DNA of 64,000 nt from Limnovirga soli (GCF_013106755.1 NZ_WHPF01000013.1:1-64000); one strand, 5' to 3'. Counted from the stretch's first letter, positions 46,064 to 55,562 are shown. Made by a program: numbers and translations. Notes: generated by a model not told the origin, from the sequence alone.

Positions 46064-46124
46064 CATTGCCTGGTAATTATGTTGTTTTTTTTAGCCCGGC
46101 AGCTGTGCAATAATGCAACATCCG

Positions 46125-46143
46125 TTGCGTCGCACACTTGTAC
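46125..46143 (+). repeat. Dispersed repeat, forward single copy
   Basis: Exact TTGCGTCGCACACTTGTAC. It has TTAGCCCGGCA about 35 bases earlier, AACATCCG immediately before and AGTTGGTAATACT after, so it is one of the most complete copies. Confidence 0.9.
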
Positions 46144-46210
46144 AGTTGGTAATACTATTCAGCGTTGAAAGCGAATACCAATAAAGGCATAAAGCAAAGA
46201 AAGTTTATCA

Positions 46211-46249
46211 AAAAAAGACTGTTTCACTAAATTGAAACAGTCTTTTTTT
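46211..46249 (+). terminator. Strong terminator hairpin
   Basis: AAAGACTGTTTC and GAAACAGTCTTT pair with a short loop, flanked by A and T tracts. It lies 150 bases after the T9SS gene. The rest of the 411-base gap holds only the dispersed repeat. Confidence 0.88.
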
Positions 46250-46474
46250 ATGGGTTTGTATTTTGTGGTATCAGTTAATAAAATCAAATTATTTTTAATA
46301 AAGTAGCTAAATACTACCTTGCCATTAATAAAATTACCTTGTATAAAAGCTGACTTACATAATCTGCAGCCTGGTATATAAATTTTTATGCGGGTTTCAT
46401 TGTGTTTGAAACTGCAACCAATAAATTTCGCTTACCTAATCTATACATTTCTTACTTTCAGCTTTTATAATACC

Positions 46475-46942
46475 ATGGTTACAACAATTAAAAAGCTGGG
46501 TAAGCGCAAGCGAATTGCAATGGTGGCACACGACCACCGCAAGGCCGATCTTATTGACTGGGCCGTATACAATAAAACTGTATTGGCCAAACATGAAATT
46601 TTTGCCACAGGCACTACCGGCCGTTTGGTAGAAGAAGCCCTTGACCGGCCAGTAAAAAAGTTTATGAGTGGTCCATTGGGGGGCGACCAGCAAATTGGCT
46701 CTATGATTGCCAATGGGGAAATAGATGTGTTGATTTTTTTCTGGGATCCCATGCAGGCCCAACCCCACGATAGCGATGTAAAAGCCTTGCTTAGGTTGGG
46801 GGTATTATGGAACATTCCCATGGCCTGCGACAGGGCCACGGCCGATTTTTTAATGACATCGCATTTTATGCACGATGAATATGATGCCGTTGTACCAGAT
46901 TTTACTGAATACCTTACCCGGCCAATAGAAAAAGATGAATAA
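46475..46942 (+). CDS. mgsA: Methylglyoxal synthase
   Basis: Converts dihydroxyacetone phosphate to methylglyoxal plus phosphate, a bypass of lower glycolysis. From the ATG at 46475 it has 155 residues, and the E. coli catalytic residues fall at the same numbers: Asp71 in GPLGGDQQIG, His98 and Asp101 in QPHDSD. KRIAMVAHDHRKADLIDW is the conserved opening. The upstream in-frame extension is hydrophobic and unlike the family. It overlaps the next gene by eight bases, so the two are translationally coupled. Confidence 0.95.
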   Translation: MVTTIKKLGKRKRIAMVAHDHRKADLIDWAVYNKTVLAKHEIFATGTTGRLVEEALDRPVKKFMSGPLGGDQQIGSMIANGEIDVLIFFWDPMQAQPHDSDVKALLRLGVLWNIPMACDRATADFLMTSHFMHDEYDAVVPDFTEYLTRPIEKDE

Positions 46943-47441
46943 AATTTTTTTAAGGCCCTGGCATAGAGATGATGCGGCTGCCCTGGCAGTTATTGCCAAT
47001 AATGTTCATATTTGGAATAATGTGAGAGATAACCTGCCGTTACCCTATACTATAAATGATGCCAAAAGCTGGATACAATTTTGCAAGGCGCAAAACCCCA
47101 TTGTAAACTTTGCCATCATATACGAGGGTGCGGTAGCAGGTAGTATCGGCTGTGTGTTACAAAAAGATGTGTACCGCAAAAATGTTGAGATTGGCTATTT
47201 TTTAGATGAAAAATTATGGGGCCATGGTATTGCCACCGAAGCCGTAAAAATTTTGCTTAGCTATATAGAAATTAATCTGGATGCTATAAGAATTTATGCC
47301 GAGGTATTTGCCCACAATAAAGCCTCCATGAAAGTATTACAGAAAAATGGTTTTGTACTAGAAAGTATTCGCCGCAATGCAGCTATAAAAAATAATATTA
47401 TATCCGACGATTATGTATGGGTAAAGCTACTACCGTGTTAA
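46935..47441 (+). CDS. GNAT family N-acetyltransferase (RimJ/RimL type)
   Basis: 168 residues. The N-terminal IFLRPWHRDDAAALAVIANN, the acetyl-CoA loop region EIGYFLDEKLWGHGIATEAVKILL and the C-terminal VFAHNKASMKVLQKNGFVLES are characteristic of RimJ/RimL-like acetyltransferases, which modify protein N-termini or small molecules. The start overlaps mgsA by eight bases, indicating one transcript, and a terminator follows. Substrate not known. Confidence 0.9.
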   Translation: MNKIFLRPWHRDDAAALAVIANNVHIWNNVRDNLPLPYTINDAKSWIQFCKAQNPIVNFAIIYEGAVAGSIGCVLQKDVYRKNVEIGYFLDEKLWGHGIATEAVKILLSYIEINLDAIRIYAEVFAHNKASMKVLQKNGFVLESIRRNAAIKNNIISDDYVWVKLLPC

Positions 47442-47475
47442 CAAAAGTATAAGTGCTGTTTGCAACACAAAACAA

Positions 47476-47509
47476 AAAAGGCTTTGCGGCGTAAACCGTA
47501 AAGCCTTTT
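47476..47509 (+). terminator. Terminator after the GNAT gene
   Basis: AAAAGGCTTT-G-CGG and CCG-T-AAAGCCTTTT pair around a six-base loop, 34 bases after the stop. Confidence 0.85.
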
Positions 47510-47616
47510 AAGTAAAACAAAAATTAAACTTATGAAATTAAACCAGTCACTGTACAAAAAAGTTTATACAAACATGTAGCAATAATAATATGTATACATA
47601 AGCAGTACTACTGCAA

Positions 47617-47799
47617 CTATAATATAGCGTATAACACGTAAGCAAGTCCAACAAAGTAACTTACCAAAAATACCAACAAACTTTTTCTTTTTGCTAAACG
47701 TGATTTTGCTCTAACTTTCTTTGGCTTGTTGTTAGCTTGTTTAAATAAAAATAAGTTAGCGTAATCTTGGGTTGATCTTTGATAAATTGCTGTTTGCAT
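47617..47799 (-). CDS. Small basic single-helix membrane protein (hypothetical)
   Basis: 60 residues. A polar/basic N-terminal half (KKVRAKSRLAKRKS) precedes a single hydrophobic C-terminal segment (LLVFLVSYFVGLAYVLYAIL). It starts with ATG and stands alone in an 820-base region without other genes. The positive-inside then hydrophobic layout is plausible for a real small membrane protein, but no family is recognised and chance cannot be excluded. Confidence 0.4.
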   Translation of the reverse strand: MQTAIYQRSTQDYANLFLFKQANNKPKKVRAKSRLAKRKSLLVFLVSYFVGLAYVLYAIL

Positions 47800-47952
47800 A
47801 CTAATAGTTTTTTAAAATTTAGGTATCAGGTTTTTTAGTTTTGGGCGTTTTAAAAACTGGTGTTGTTTCTAAAACATGATGCAATTTACATCCGTTTATC
47901 CGGCCATTGCAACTGATATGGTTTTTCAAATAACCGTAAAAGACACAATTTT

Positions 47953-47978
47953 AAAAAGGGTAAAACTGCCCTTTTTTT
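47953..47978. terminator. Small terminator-like hairpin
   Basis: AAAAAGGG and CCCTTTTTTT around an eight-base loop, in the intergenic region before the dispersed-repeat pair. Confidence 0.5.
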
Positions 47979-48028
47979 GGTGGTGAGACATTTATTGGGC
48001 CAGGCAGTAAATTCTTTATCGCCATCCG

Positions 48029-48222
48029 TTGCGTCGCACTCTTGTGCGTTTGGGTACTTTGTGCAGCAGTAAAAACAAAGAAAAATTGTAAAGAATAATT
48101 GGGTAAAAAAGTAGTCATAGTAATAAATAAAAATGCGTGTAGTTTACACGCATTTTTATTTATTACTAATTATGATGTATAAAAAGCTGCACGATGTTAT
48201 ACAGTACAAGAGTGCGACGCAA
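48029..48222. repeat. Dispersed repeat, inverted pair
   Basis: The forward arm at 48029-48047 (TTGCGTCGCACTCTTGTGC, one mismatch) has a CATCCG lead-in and a GGGCCAGGC box. The reverse arm GTACAAGAGTGCGACGCAA is at 48204-48222. A separate strong hairpin (48122-48164) lies between the arms. Confidence 0.85.
48122..48164. terminator. Bidirectional terminator hairpin
   Basis: AATAAAAATGCGTGT and ACACGCATTTTTATT pair almost perfectly around AGTTT, with A/T tracts on both sides. It is placed to end minus-strand transcription from the Asp-box gene. Confidence 0.8.
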
Positions 48223-48261
48223 GTAAAGCAAGATGGCTTAACCTATGCCCGGCTCCTGCTA

Positions 48262-51200
48262 CTATTTCCAATTGGGCAATGTGCCTGTAATAACCGGTGC
48301 ATTGCTATTGGCCAGTTGCTGTTGTAATAACTGAATGGCAGCATCAATACTTTTTACTTCGGCGTAAGCTGTGGTAAATTGTTTTTCTGCCACATCGTAA
48401 GAGCGCAAATAGGTAGTGGTTGGTGCGGCACTATTACCCCACAAGCCATAGGCAATCGTATTTAATCTATCACGTATGCCGGGTAATGTTTCAAATTGCC
48501 GGGCAGCCAAACTGCCGTTGCCGTTAAATTGTATTTGAACGGCATCTATACGTTTTTGTATGGCATTGGCATCTGTTGCAATACTTAATGGCAATTGTGG
48601 TGCGGCTATAACCGCGGCTTTTATTTGTTTTAATTTATCGCTCAGCTGTTGAAAGTAAGCGTATGTGCCATCAACGGCACGGCGTAATTTGTATACTTTG
48701 TTATTATAAGCCATTAATGCATTTTTATCTGTTGCAGGCAGGCTTGCCCAGTTAAGTGCCTTTGTAGTAAAAGGTACTGGTGCGGCCAATTGGGTAAATA
48801 TGCCATCTTCAAATTTATGCAGGCCTATCGTATAATTGCCAGGCAGTGCTTTGTAGCTGCTGCCACCATCGGAGCTATACTCTTCCATATTGCCGCTGGG
48901 GTAACGAAAATCCCATTCTATTCTGTGTAATCCCTTACCGGCATTTGTTTTTATACGGCGGATTGCATTGCCATCGGCATCATAAATGGTAAATAGCAGG
49001 TAGGGCTTTGGTTGCTGGTCTTCTAAAAGCAAAGTATCTGGCGAAGGATAATAAACCGGTTCGCCTTTCTTAATTTTTTCACCCTCGGCCTTTTGTCTTT
49101 TTTGTTGCAGGGTTTGCAGGTTATCTTTTATATAATAAGTAAATACACTGGCAACCTTTGGGTTGGGAGTGGTAAAATAGCTTTCGCCCATAGATCCTTT
49201 TTTACTATCGCCATAACCACCCAGCGGACTAGCTTCATCAAACATCCAGGCATCTTTAACCGGGTATATAACTGCATCTTTCGCCTCATCTTCTTTTTTA
49301 ATATTGCGCATGGGTGAGTAATCGTCCAGCACATAAAAGCCGCGGCCAAATGTAGCAATTACCAAATCGCTTTCCCGGCGTTGTATTTCTATATCACGTA
49401 CAGCCACGGTGGGCAGGCCAGCTTTTAGCGGTAACCATTTATTACCTCCATCCAGGCTGGCGAAAATACCAAACTCGGTACCAGTAAATAATAAATCGGC
49501 ATCCATATGATCTTCGGCAATACTATAGGCACTGCCTCTTTCAGGTAAGTTATTCTGAATGGCAGTCCATGTTTTTCCGGCATCCCTGCTGCGGTAAACA
49601 TATGGGTGAAAATCGCCATAGCGGTGGTGATTAAAAGTTACGTACACCGTATTCTTATCATGTACCGAAGTAATAATTTGGTACACATATGCTTTTTTAG
49701 GCACACCCGGAATATTGTCTATGGCCGTCCATGTTTTTCCGCCATTGGTGGTTACCTGTATTAAGCCATCATCCGTTCCGGCATATAGCAGGTTTTCATC
49801 AAATTTGCTTTCGGCAATGGTGGTAAGCTGCCCGTATATATCAGTTGATCCATTTTTAGCAACGGCATCAACACTCCATATTTTACCCATGATGGGCAAC
49901 TTATTTCTGTCTTCGTTACGGGAAAGGTCGGGGCTTATTTCGGTCCAGGTATTACCCCTGTCGTCGCTGCGGAATAGTTTGTTGGCGCCAAAATACAAAC
50001 GCTGGTGATTGTGTTGCGATACAATGATGGGTGCATCCCAATTCCAGCGCAAGGCAGGCTCACCAGCAGCTTCTACTGGTCTGATGTCTACTTGTTCACC
50101 ACTTTTTTTATCATAACGTACAATGCCTCCATATTGCGATTGGGCATATACGGTATTTGGGTCTTCTGGGTCAACCTGACTTTCAAAGCCATCACCCCCT
50201 GTTGTAATATACCAATCTGCATTACTTATGCCATGGTTATTAATGGTACGGGATGGGCCACCCATACTGTTATTATCCTGAGTACCGCCATATACGTTAT
50301 AAAAAGGAAAGGCATTATCAGTAGCTACTTTATAAAACTGGGTAATGGGCAGGTTGGCTTTATAATTCCAGTTGGCAGTGTTATCGTAGGTTTCGTATAA
50401 TCCGCCATCACAGCCCACCAGCATATGGTTGGTATTGGATGGGTCAATATAAATCACATGATTATCTACATGTTTGTTTTTGGTAGGTACTGCTTTCCAG
50501 GTTTGGCCGCCATCCAGAGAAAGTTGTATCAGCATATCGCAGCTGTACACTTTATTTTCGTTATGCGGGTCTACAAAAATGCGTTCGTAATAGTTGCCTG
50601 AGGTACTTAAACCGCTTTGTTTTTGCCAGCTGGCACCACGATCTGTACTACGAAAAAAACCACCTTTATCTCCAGCAGCTTCAATTTGGGCATAGAGAAT
50701 ATCGGGGTTGGAAGGGGCAAAGGCAATACCTATACGGCCAACATCACCACTGGGCAGTCCATTGGTTAATTTATGCCAGGTGCTGCCGCCATCGGTGCTT
50801 TTATATAAGGCACTTTCCGGGCCGCCTGATACAAAGCCATACACTTTACGCTGGCGCTGGTGGGCTGAGGCATAGAGTACATTGGAGTTACGTGGATCCA
50901 TCATAATATCGCAGAAACCGGTATTGGTACTTACGGTTAATACGGCCTTCCAGGTTTTGCCGGCATCAATGGATTTGTAAATACTGCGTTCACCAGCGCT
51001 ATCCCATAATGGTCCGTAGGCAGCTACATACATAATATCGCTGTTGGCGGGGTCTATTACAATTCTACTAATATGCTCGCTTTTGGTGAGGCCCATATTG
51101 GTCCAGCTTTTACCACCGTCTTCGCTTTTATAAATGCCATCGCCATAGGCTACACTGCGTTGATTATTGGCTTCGCCGGTACCTACCCAAACAATATTGG

Positions 51201-51540
51201 GGTTGCCGGGATCCAGCGTAACACAACCAATGGAATAGGCACCTTCACCATCAAAAATGGGATCGTAGGTAACGCCATTATTGGTGGTTTTCCAAACACC
51301 GCCACTGGCAGCGGCCACATAATACTCAAATTTATTTTGAGGGTTAATGGCCAGATCGAACACCCGGCCGCTCATTAATGCAGGGCCCAGTAACCTGAAT
51401 TCAAATGCATCTAAATTAATGGCAGATGCGGAATCTTTTTTGGTAGTGGCACTGGCGACTGCACCTTTTTTTTGTGCAATAAGGTTGATAGAACCGCCCA
51501 GTAATACCACAGATAGAAAGCAAATATGCAGATACTTCAT
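48262..51540 (-). CDS. Secreted Asp-box (BNR/VPS10-like) beta-propeller protein
   Basis: 1092 residues. The signal peptide ends NLIAQ. The protein carries at least nine Asp-box motifs of the SxDxGxTW type (KSEDGGKSWT, KSIDAGKTWK, KSTDGGSTWH, RSTDRGASWQ, LSLDGGQTWK, RSDDRGNTWT, VTTNGGKTWT, RSRDAGKTWT, ASLDGGNKWL), giving one or two large sortilin-like propellers up to about residue 760. An Ig-like domain and a helical C-terminal region follow. No T9SS tail is apparent. Similar proteins are common in Bacteroidota and annotated only as glycosyl-hydrolase-like. Enzymatic activity is not implied by the motifs. Confidence 0.88.
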   Translation of the reverse strand: MKYLHICFLSVVLLGGSINLIAQKKGAVASATTKKDSASAINLDAFEFRLLGPALMSGRVFDLAINPQNKFEYYVAAASGGVWKTTNNGVTYDPIFDGEGAYSIGCVTLDPGNPNIVWVGTGEANNQRSVAYGDGIYKSEDGGKSWTNMGLTKSEHISRIVIDPANSDIMYVAAYGPLWDSAGERSIYKSIDAGKTWKAVLTVSTNTGFCDIMMDPRNSNVLYASAHQRQRKVYGFVSGGPESALYKSTDGGSTWHKLTNGLPSGDVGRIGIAFAPSNPDILYAQIEAAGDKGGFFRSTDRGASWQKQSGLSTSGNYYERIFVDPHNENKVYSCDMLIQLSLDGGQTWKAVPTKNKHVDNHVIYIDPSNTNHMLVGCDGGLYETYDNTANWNYKANLPITQFYKVATDNAFPFYNVYGGTQDNNSMGGPSRTINNHGISNADWYITTGGDGFESQVDPEDPNTVYAQSQYGGIVRYDKKSGEQVDIRPVEAAGEPALRWNWDAPIIVSQHNHQRLYFGANKLFRSDDRGNTWTEISPDLSRNEDRNKLPIMGKIWSVDAVAKNGSTDIYGQLTTIAESKFDENLLYAGTDDGLIQVTTNGGKTWTAIDNIPGVPKKAYVYQIITSVHDKNTVYVTFNHHRYGDFHPYVYRSRDAGKTWTAIQNNLPERGSAYSIAEDHMDADLLFTGTEFGIFASLDGGNKWLPLKAGLPTVAVRDIEIQRRESDLVIATFGRGFYVLDDYSPMRNIKKEDEAKDAVIYPVKDAWMFDEASPLGGYGDSKKGSMGESYFTTPNPKVASVFTYYIKDNLQTLQQKRQKAEGEKIKKGEPVYYPSPDTLLLEDQQPKPYLLFTIYDADGNAIRRIKTNAGKGLHRIEWDFRYPSGNMEEYSSDGGSSYKALPGNYTIGLHKFEDGIFTQLAAPVPFTTKALNWASLPATDKNALMAYNNKVYKLRRAVDGTYAYFQQLSDKLKQIKAAVIAAPQLPLSIATDANAIQKRIDAVQIQFNGNGSLAARQFETLPGIRDRLNTIAYGLWGNSAAPTTTYLRSYDVAEKQFTTAYAEVKSIDAAIQLLQQQLANSNAPVITGTLPNWK

Positions 51541-51651
51541 AGATGGGGAATTTATTAAACTAAGGTAAGGCAGATTATGCGAGGGGTCAATTTTAAATGA
51601 GCAATGGTTAATGGCTATTATTTTATACCTGCTGCCATGAAAGTGGAACTA

Positions 51652-51670
51652 TGAAGTGATTGCGACGCAT
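51652..51670 (-). repeat. Degenerate dispersed repeat copy
   Basis: GAAGTGATTGCGACGCATG retains the GCGACGCA core, followed by GCGGCGATGCC. The GTAC end is lost. Confidence 0.4.
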
Positions 51671-51690
51671 GCGGCGATGCCATATAATAC

Positions 51691-51722
51691 AACAGCCGGT
51701 ATTAATAATAGTACCGGCTGTT
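51691..51722 (-). terminator. Hairpin downstream of thiL
   Basis: AACAGCCGGTA and TACCGGCTGTT pair around about ten bases, 25 bases beyond the minus-strand thiL stop. The T tract is weak. Confidence 0.55.
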
Positions 51723-51746
51723 ATGCATTTATTTTTGTTAGGAGTA

Positions 51747-52781
51747 TTATGCTTTAAAAGCTGTCCACCCCTGGGCAGTAATATCGAATGTATTGCCGCC
51801 TTTTGTAATTATTTTGGTGCCTTCCTCGGCATCGGTAATATAACCAATTACGCTTATTTCTTCGTTTAAAACCAGCTTATCGTAGGCTTCCTGTTTTAGG
51901 GTAAACAGCAGTTCGTAATCTTCGCCGCCGCTTAATGCGCAGGCGGTGGGATCGAGCCCGAATTTAAAAGCTGCTTTGCGGCTGTCTTCGGCAATGGGCA
52001 GTTTTTCTTCGTAAATACGGCAGCCGGTATTGCTTTGTTTGCAAATGTGCAGCAATTCACTGCTAAGCCCATCGCTTATATCCATCATGGCAGTGGGTTT
52101 TATTTGCTGCTGTTCAAAAAATGCAATGATATCTTTACGTGCTTCGGGCTTTAATAAACGGCCGGTAATATATTTTTCGTCTTCCAGGTCGGGCTGCACA
52201 TTGGGGTGTTCCAGCCATATTTTTTTCTCTCTTTCCAGCAGGGTAAGCCCCAGAAAGGCGCCACCCAAATCGCCGCTAACACATATAAGATCGCCTTTTT
52301 CGGCAGTGCTTCGTTTTACAAAATTATCGGGGGCCACTTCGCCTATGGCGGTTACTGAAATCACAAACCCTTTATGCGAGGCTGAGGTATCGCCGCCAAT
52401 AAGGTCTACCCCATATTTTTCGCAGGCAAAATGAATGCCTTCGTAAAACTCGTTTAATGCTTCTACACTAAATCGGTTGCTAATACCTATGCTTACGGTA
52501 ATTTGTGTAGGTATGGCATTCATGGCATAAACATCGCTAAGGTTTACTACTACGCTTTTGTAGCCCAGGTGTTTTAGCGGGGTGTACATCAAGTCGAAAT
52601 GCACGCCTTCCAACAGCAAATCGGTAGTAATAACGGTTTGTTTGCCAAAGTGGTCAATCACGGCGGCATCATCTCCAACGGTTACAATGGTAGAGGCATT
52701 TTGTATTTCAAAATTTTTGGTAAGATGATCTATCAGGCCAAACTCGCCCAGGGTGGCTACTTCTGTTCTTTGTTCACTCAT
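51747..52781 (-). CDS. thiL: Thiamine-monophosphate kinase
   Basis: Phosphorylates thiamine monophosphate to thiamine diphosphate with ATP, 344 residues. The ThiL/PurM fold motifs are GEFGLIDHLT at the start, VGDDAAVI, TTDLLLEGVHFD, NLSDVYAMNA, LIGGDTSAS, MDISDGLSSEL and LSGGEDYELLF. The start codon overlaps the stop of the upstream inositol monophosphatase gene (ATGA), so the pair is translationally coupled. No other thiamine genes are adjacent. Confidence 0.95.
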   Translation of the reverse strand: MSEQRTEVATLGEFGLIDHLTKNFEIQNASTIVTVGDDAAVIDHFGKQTVITTDLLLEGVHFDLMYTPLKHLGYKSVVVNLSDVYAMNAIPTQITVSIGISNRFSVEALNEFYEGIHFACEKYGVDLIGGDTSASHKGFVISVTAIGEVAPDNFVKRSTAEKGDLICVSGDLGGAFLGLTLLEREKKIWLEHPNVQPDLEDEKYITGRLLKPEARKDIIAFFEQQQIKPTAMMDISDGLSSELLHICKQSNTGCRIYEEKLPIAEDSRKAAFKFGLDPTACALSGGEDYELLFTLKQEAYDKLVLNEEISVIGYITDAEEGTKIITKGGNTFDITAQGWTAFKA

Positions 52782-53560
52782 AATTTAATCTCGTTATTAA
52801 TAACGCCTTTAAGTTCGTTGTGTATTTTGCCATTGGTGGCAATAATGCCGGGCTGGTAAGGATTGTAGGGGGCACCGGATAAATCAGTTACTTTTCCACC
52901 GGCTTCTTCTACAATCAGGTAGCCGGCTGCACTGTCCCAGGCCTGTAATTTATGTTCGTAAAAGCCATCAAAACGGCCGCAGGCTACCCAGCAAAGGTCT
53001 ATGGCAGCACTTCCAAGCCGGCGTACCGGAATACCTTTTCTAATCAGGCGTTCAAAAACCTGAAGTGGTCCGTTGGGCATATCCAGGTAGGTGTAAGGGA
53101 AACCCGTTACCAGGCAGCTGGTGCTTACTTTGTCTTTTATACTTACCTGTATGGGCTTATCATTTAAGGTGGCGCCCATGCCTTTTTGGGCAAAGAAAAA
53201 CTCGTTCATAAACGGGTTGTATACGGCACCCATTTGCATTTTGCCTTCTATTTCTACACCAATGCTTACACAGCAAATAGGTATGCCGTTGGCATAATTA
53301 ATGGTGCCATCAATGGGGTCTATAATCCATTTGTACGATGATTCTTTGGCAATTTCGCCTACTTCTTCGCTTAGTATAAAATGGTCGGGGAAATCGGCTT
53401 TTATTATATCAATAATTACTTTTTCGCTTTTATGATCTACTTCAGTTACCAGATCGTTTATGCTGGATTTATTACTAATGATAAAAGCTTTATCAAAATT
53501 TTCTTTTAAAACTGCCCCGGCAGCTTTGGTGGCTTTTAACAGCGTTTGTTTAATTAGCAT
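52778..53560 (-). CDS. Inositol monophosphatase family protein
   Basis: 260 residues from the ATG at 53560. An upstream extension of 26 codons is open but not family-like. The Mg2+-dependent phosphatase motifs are SEEVG (Glu65/Glu66), DPIDGTINYANG (Asp81, Asp84) and WDSAAGYLIVEEAGG. It could dephosphorylate inositol phosphate, 3'-phosphoadenosine 5'-phosphate or a sugar phosphate. It overlaps thiL by four bases, which might mean a phosphatase role near cofactor metabolism, but this is inference. Confidence 0.92.
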   Translation of the reverse strand: MLIKQTLLKATKAAGAVLKENFDKAFIISNKSSINDLVTEVDHKSEKVIIDIIKADFPDHFILSEEVGEIAKESSYKWIIDPIDGTINYANGIPICCVSIGVEIEGKMQMGAVYNPFMNEFFFAQKGMGATLNDKPIQVSIKDKVSTSCLVTGFPYTYLDMPNGPLQVFERLIRKGIPVRRLGSAAIDLCWVACGRFDGFYEHKLQAWDSAAGYLIVEEAGGKVTDLSGAPYNPYQPGIIATNGKIHNELKGVINNEIKL

Positions 53561-53702
53561 GCGCAAATATACATTGCCCAAAGGCTTTTCTAAAATTTTG
53601 CAACTCTGTTTAACCCTGCCTGCTATGGCCGGTGGCATTTTTTAAGGCATACCTTTAAGTTCGCATTATTTATTGTTTATTTGTAAGTATCAAAATACTG
53701 TC

Positions 53703-54530
53703 ATGAAGTGCGCTTTACTAATCATTTGCTTGTTGTGTATAGTACCAGGTGCTTTTATACAGGCACAGGAAAAAAAGGAGCTGAGTTATTATGCCTTTGA
53801 TAGTGCCTGGAACCCCACCACTAATGTAGCCGAGGCTGCTTACCTGATGCAATTAACCAGGGAAAGCGATACCGCCTTTATTTGCCGTTATTATACGGCC
53901 AATAATGCCATGCTACGCCAGGAAGCCTATGCCGATGCGGCATTATCCATACCCAATGGCCGTTTTTGCTGGTATGATGCCAATGGCAATTTAGACAGTA
54001 CCGGCATATTTGAACAAGGCAAAAAAGACCTAAACTGGTATTATTATAACGATAGCCTTAAAACCACTATTTCCTTTTATTATAACATGGGTCAACTACA
54101 GGAAACCCGGGATTATGTGCACAATATTTTTACCGATTCTATTGGCAACCAAACCAACCTGAAAGAAAAAGACAGTATTGCCCGCCTGCAATACAAGGCA
54201 GATAGTGCCAGTGGCAAGCTTTTACAAAAAGAAGCCATGTACAAGGGCGATATCAGCAACTGGACTAAATACATCAGTAAAAATATGGAAACACCTAAAC
54301 GACTGATGAATTTAAAGGAAGATGGATTGTATGGCATAAATGTTACATTTACCATTGATAAAAAAGGCCATACTACTGATATTTATCTGATGCATTCCTG
54401 CGAGTTATCAGCGGATAATGAAGTATGCCGGGTAATTGCCGAAAGCCCCGTTTGGCAGCCTGCCACCAAGAATGGCGCCACTGTTTTTTTCCGGCAAAGG
54501 CAATGGTTGTATTTCCAGGTAAGCAAATAA
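53703..54530 (+). CDS. Exported protein with TonB C-terminal-like domain
   Basis: 275 residues from the ATG that opens the signal peptide (MKCALLIICLLCIVPGAFIQAQ). A MORN/antitoxin-like repeat region (NGRFCWYDANGNLDSTGIFEQGKKDLNWYYY) is followed by a TonB_C-type module (GLYGINVTFTIDKKGHTTDIYLMHSC… SPVWQPATKNG). The pattern is frequent among Bacteroidota periplasmic energy-transducer-like proteins without a membrane anchor. Specific partner unknown. Confidence 0.78.
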   Translation: MKCALLIICLLCIVPGAFIQAQEKKELSYYAFDSAWNPTTNVAEAAYLMQLTRESDTAFICRYYTANNAMLRQEAYADAALSIPNGRFCWYDANGNLDSTGIFEQGKKDLNWYYYNDSLKTTISFYYNMGQLQETRDYVHNIFTDSIGNQTNLKEKDSIARLQYKADSASGKLLQKEAMYKGDISNWTKYISKNMETPKRLMNLKEDGLYGINVTFTIDKKGHTTDIYLMHSCELSADNEVCRVIAESPVWQPATKNGATVFFRQRQWLYFQVSK

Positions 54531-54591
54531 TTTCCGCTCCTTTTTAAATTAGATGTTATTAGCCCGGCAATGGTTAATAATGCAGCATCCG

Positions 54592-54610
54592 TTGCGTCGC
54601 ACACTTGTAC
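54592..54610 (+). repeat. Dispersed repeat, forward single copy
   Basis: Exact TTGCGTCGCACACTTGTAC with the complete unit around it: TTAGCCCGGCA, TGCAGCATCCG before, and GGTTGGATACTCTTTGCAGC after. Confidence 0.9.
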
Positions 54611-54837
54611 GGTTGGATACTCTTTGCAGCTTTTACCCCAGTATATATTAAAGCAAGGCCGGTTGGTGGGGATGCCAACAGTACCGAAAATAACTTGCCG
54701 CTAAAAATAATTGCCAAACAACTATTTGTATTAAAAAAAATACTAATTTAAATTCCATAAGTTACAACCATCTTCCTGTGATTAAAGCGTAGGCTTTACA
54801 AAACCAAACCAATACCATAAACAGTTTTGTAAATTAT

Positions 54838-54866
54838 ATACATGCAATTCAACCAATCGCATGTAT
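54838..54866. promoter_or_regulatory. Inverted repeat upstream of GyrI-like gene
   Basis: ATACATGC and GCATGTAT are separated by 13 bases and centred about 45 bases before the ATG, operator-like by position. Other than this and the dispersed repeat, the 365-base gap 54531-54895 shows nothing definite. Confidence 0.3.
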
Positions 54867-54895
54867 TTTAAATTCAACCTTTAAAATACGCTATA

Positions 54896-55333
54896 ATGCG
54901 GATACAAATCATTAACGAACCACTCCATTTACATCTTTATGGCTTTAAAGACACGGCCATAAATAATAACTACGCCGCCAAAGCCTTTACATTAATGGAT
55001 AAAATGTGGCAGATTGTTAAATCAAAAAAACTGAGTAATAAAGGGATTAATATTTGGGTATACGAACAGGCGAAAAGCATCTTTGCCGGTGTGGAACTTA
55101 ACCAGATTACCAATGAGGATACTGGTTTGGAAGAAAAAACCATCACATTATTAAAGTATGCCTCTTACAAACATATTGGCCCATATAACTTAATACCACA
55201 AACTGGGCTGCTGATAACTGCTGAATTAAACAGGATGGGCTACCAAACTATATTACCTTATATTGAAATGTACGGCCACTTTACTAACGACGAAACCAAA
55301 CTTGAAACCAAATTGCTGATGGCATTAAAATAA
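54896..55333 (+). CDS. GyrI-like / AraC effector-binding domain protein
   Basis: 145 residues forming a stand-alone GyrI-like (SOUL/BacT-type) effector-binding fold. Recognisable segments are LHLYGFKDTAI, NIWVYEQAKSIFAGVEL, LKYASYKHIGPYNLI and YIEMYGHFTNDETKLET, the last close to the typical Y-x-x-Y-G-P and acidic pocket. No DNA-binding domain is present. Such proteins bind or hydrolyse small hydrophobic compounds. Alone in its transcript. Confidence 0.78.
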   Translation: MRIQIINEPLHLHLYGFKDTAINNNYAAKAFTLMDKMWQIVKSKKLSNKGINIWVYEQAKSIFAGVELNQITNEDTGLEEKTITLLKYASYKHIGPYNLIPQTGLLITAELNRMGYQTILPYIEMYGHFTNDETKLETKLLMALK

Positions 55334-55413
55334 TTAGTATAAAAATGCTTACGAAGGTGATAAAACATCAATTATAAAAAAGCATTTACCGCCAGGCAGT
55401 TGAATTGAACAAA

Positions 55414-55442
55414 ACACTAATTTACTAACCGTAAATTAGTGT
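55414..55442. repeat. Perfect 12-bp hairpin
   Basis: ACACTAATTTAC and GTAAATTAGTGT around TAACC, with no T tract. It lies between the GyrI-like gene and the attI-like copy B. Confidence 0.6.
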
Positions 55443-55465
55443 ATAAATTGGGTTAACGCAATCAG

Positions 55466-55553
55466 CAATACAATTTGTGTAATACCAGTTTGTTGATGAT
55501 CAATAATTTTACGTTATACAAGATAATGAAGACCATAAATCTTTGAGTTAGCC
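55466..55553 (+). other. attI-like boundary sequence (copy B)
   Basis: Homologous to 38017-38107 (CAATACAA…AGTTTGTTGAT…ATCAATA…TTATACA). It ends in GTTAGCC at 55547-55553, ten bases before the start of an AT-rich orphan gene, which supports a specific recipient site used at two loci. Confidence 0.5.
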
Positions 55554-55562
55554 CTACTTTAT

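Noticed and set aside
48133-48327. Small plus-strand frame after the terminator at 48.12 kb
   Set aside because: It crosses a dispersed repeat and overlaps the end of the Asp-box gene; peptide resembles other repeat translations.
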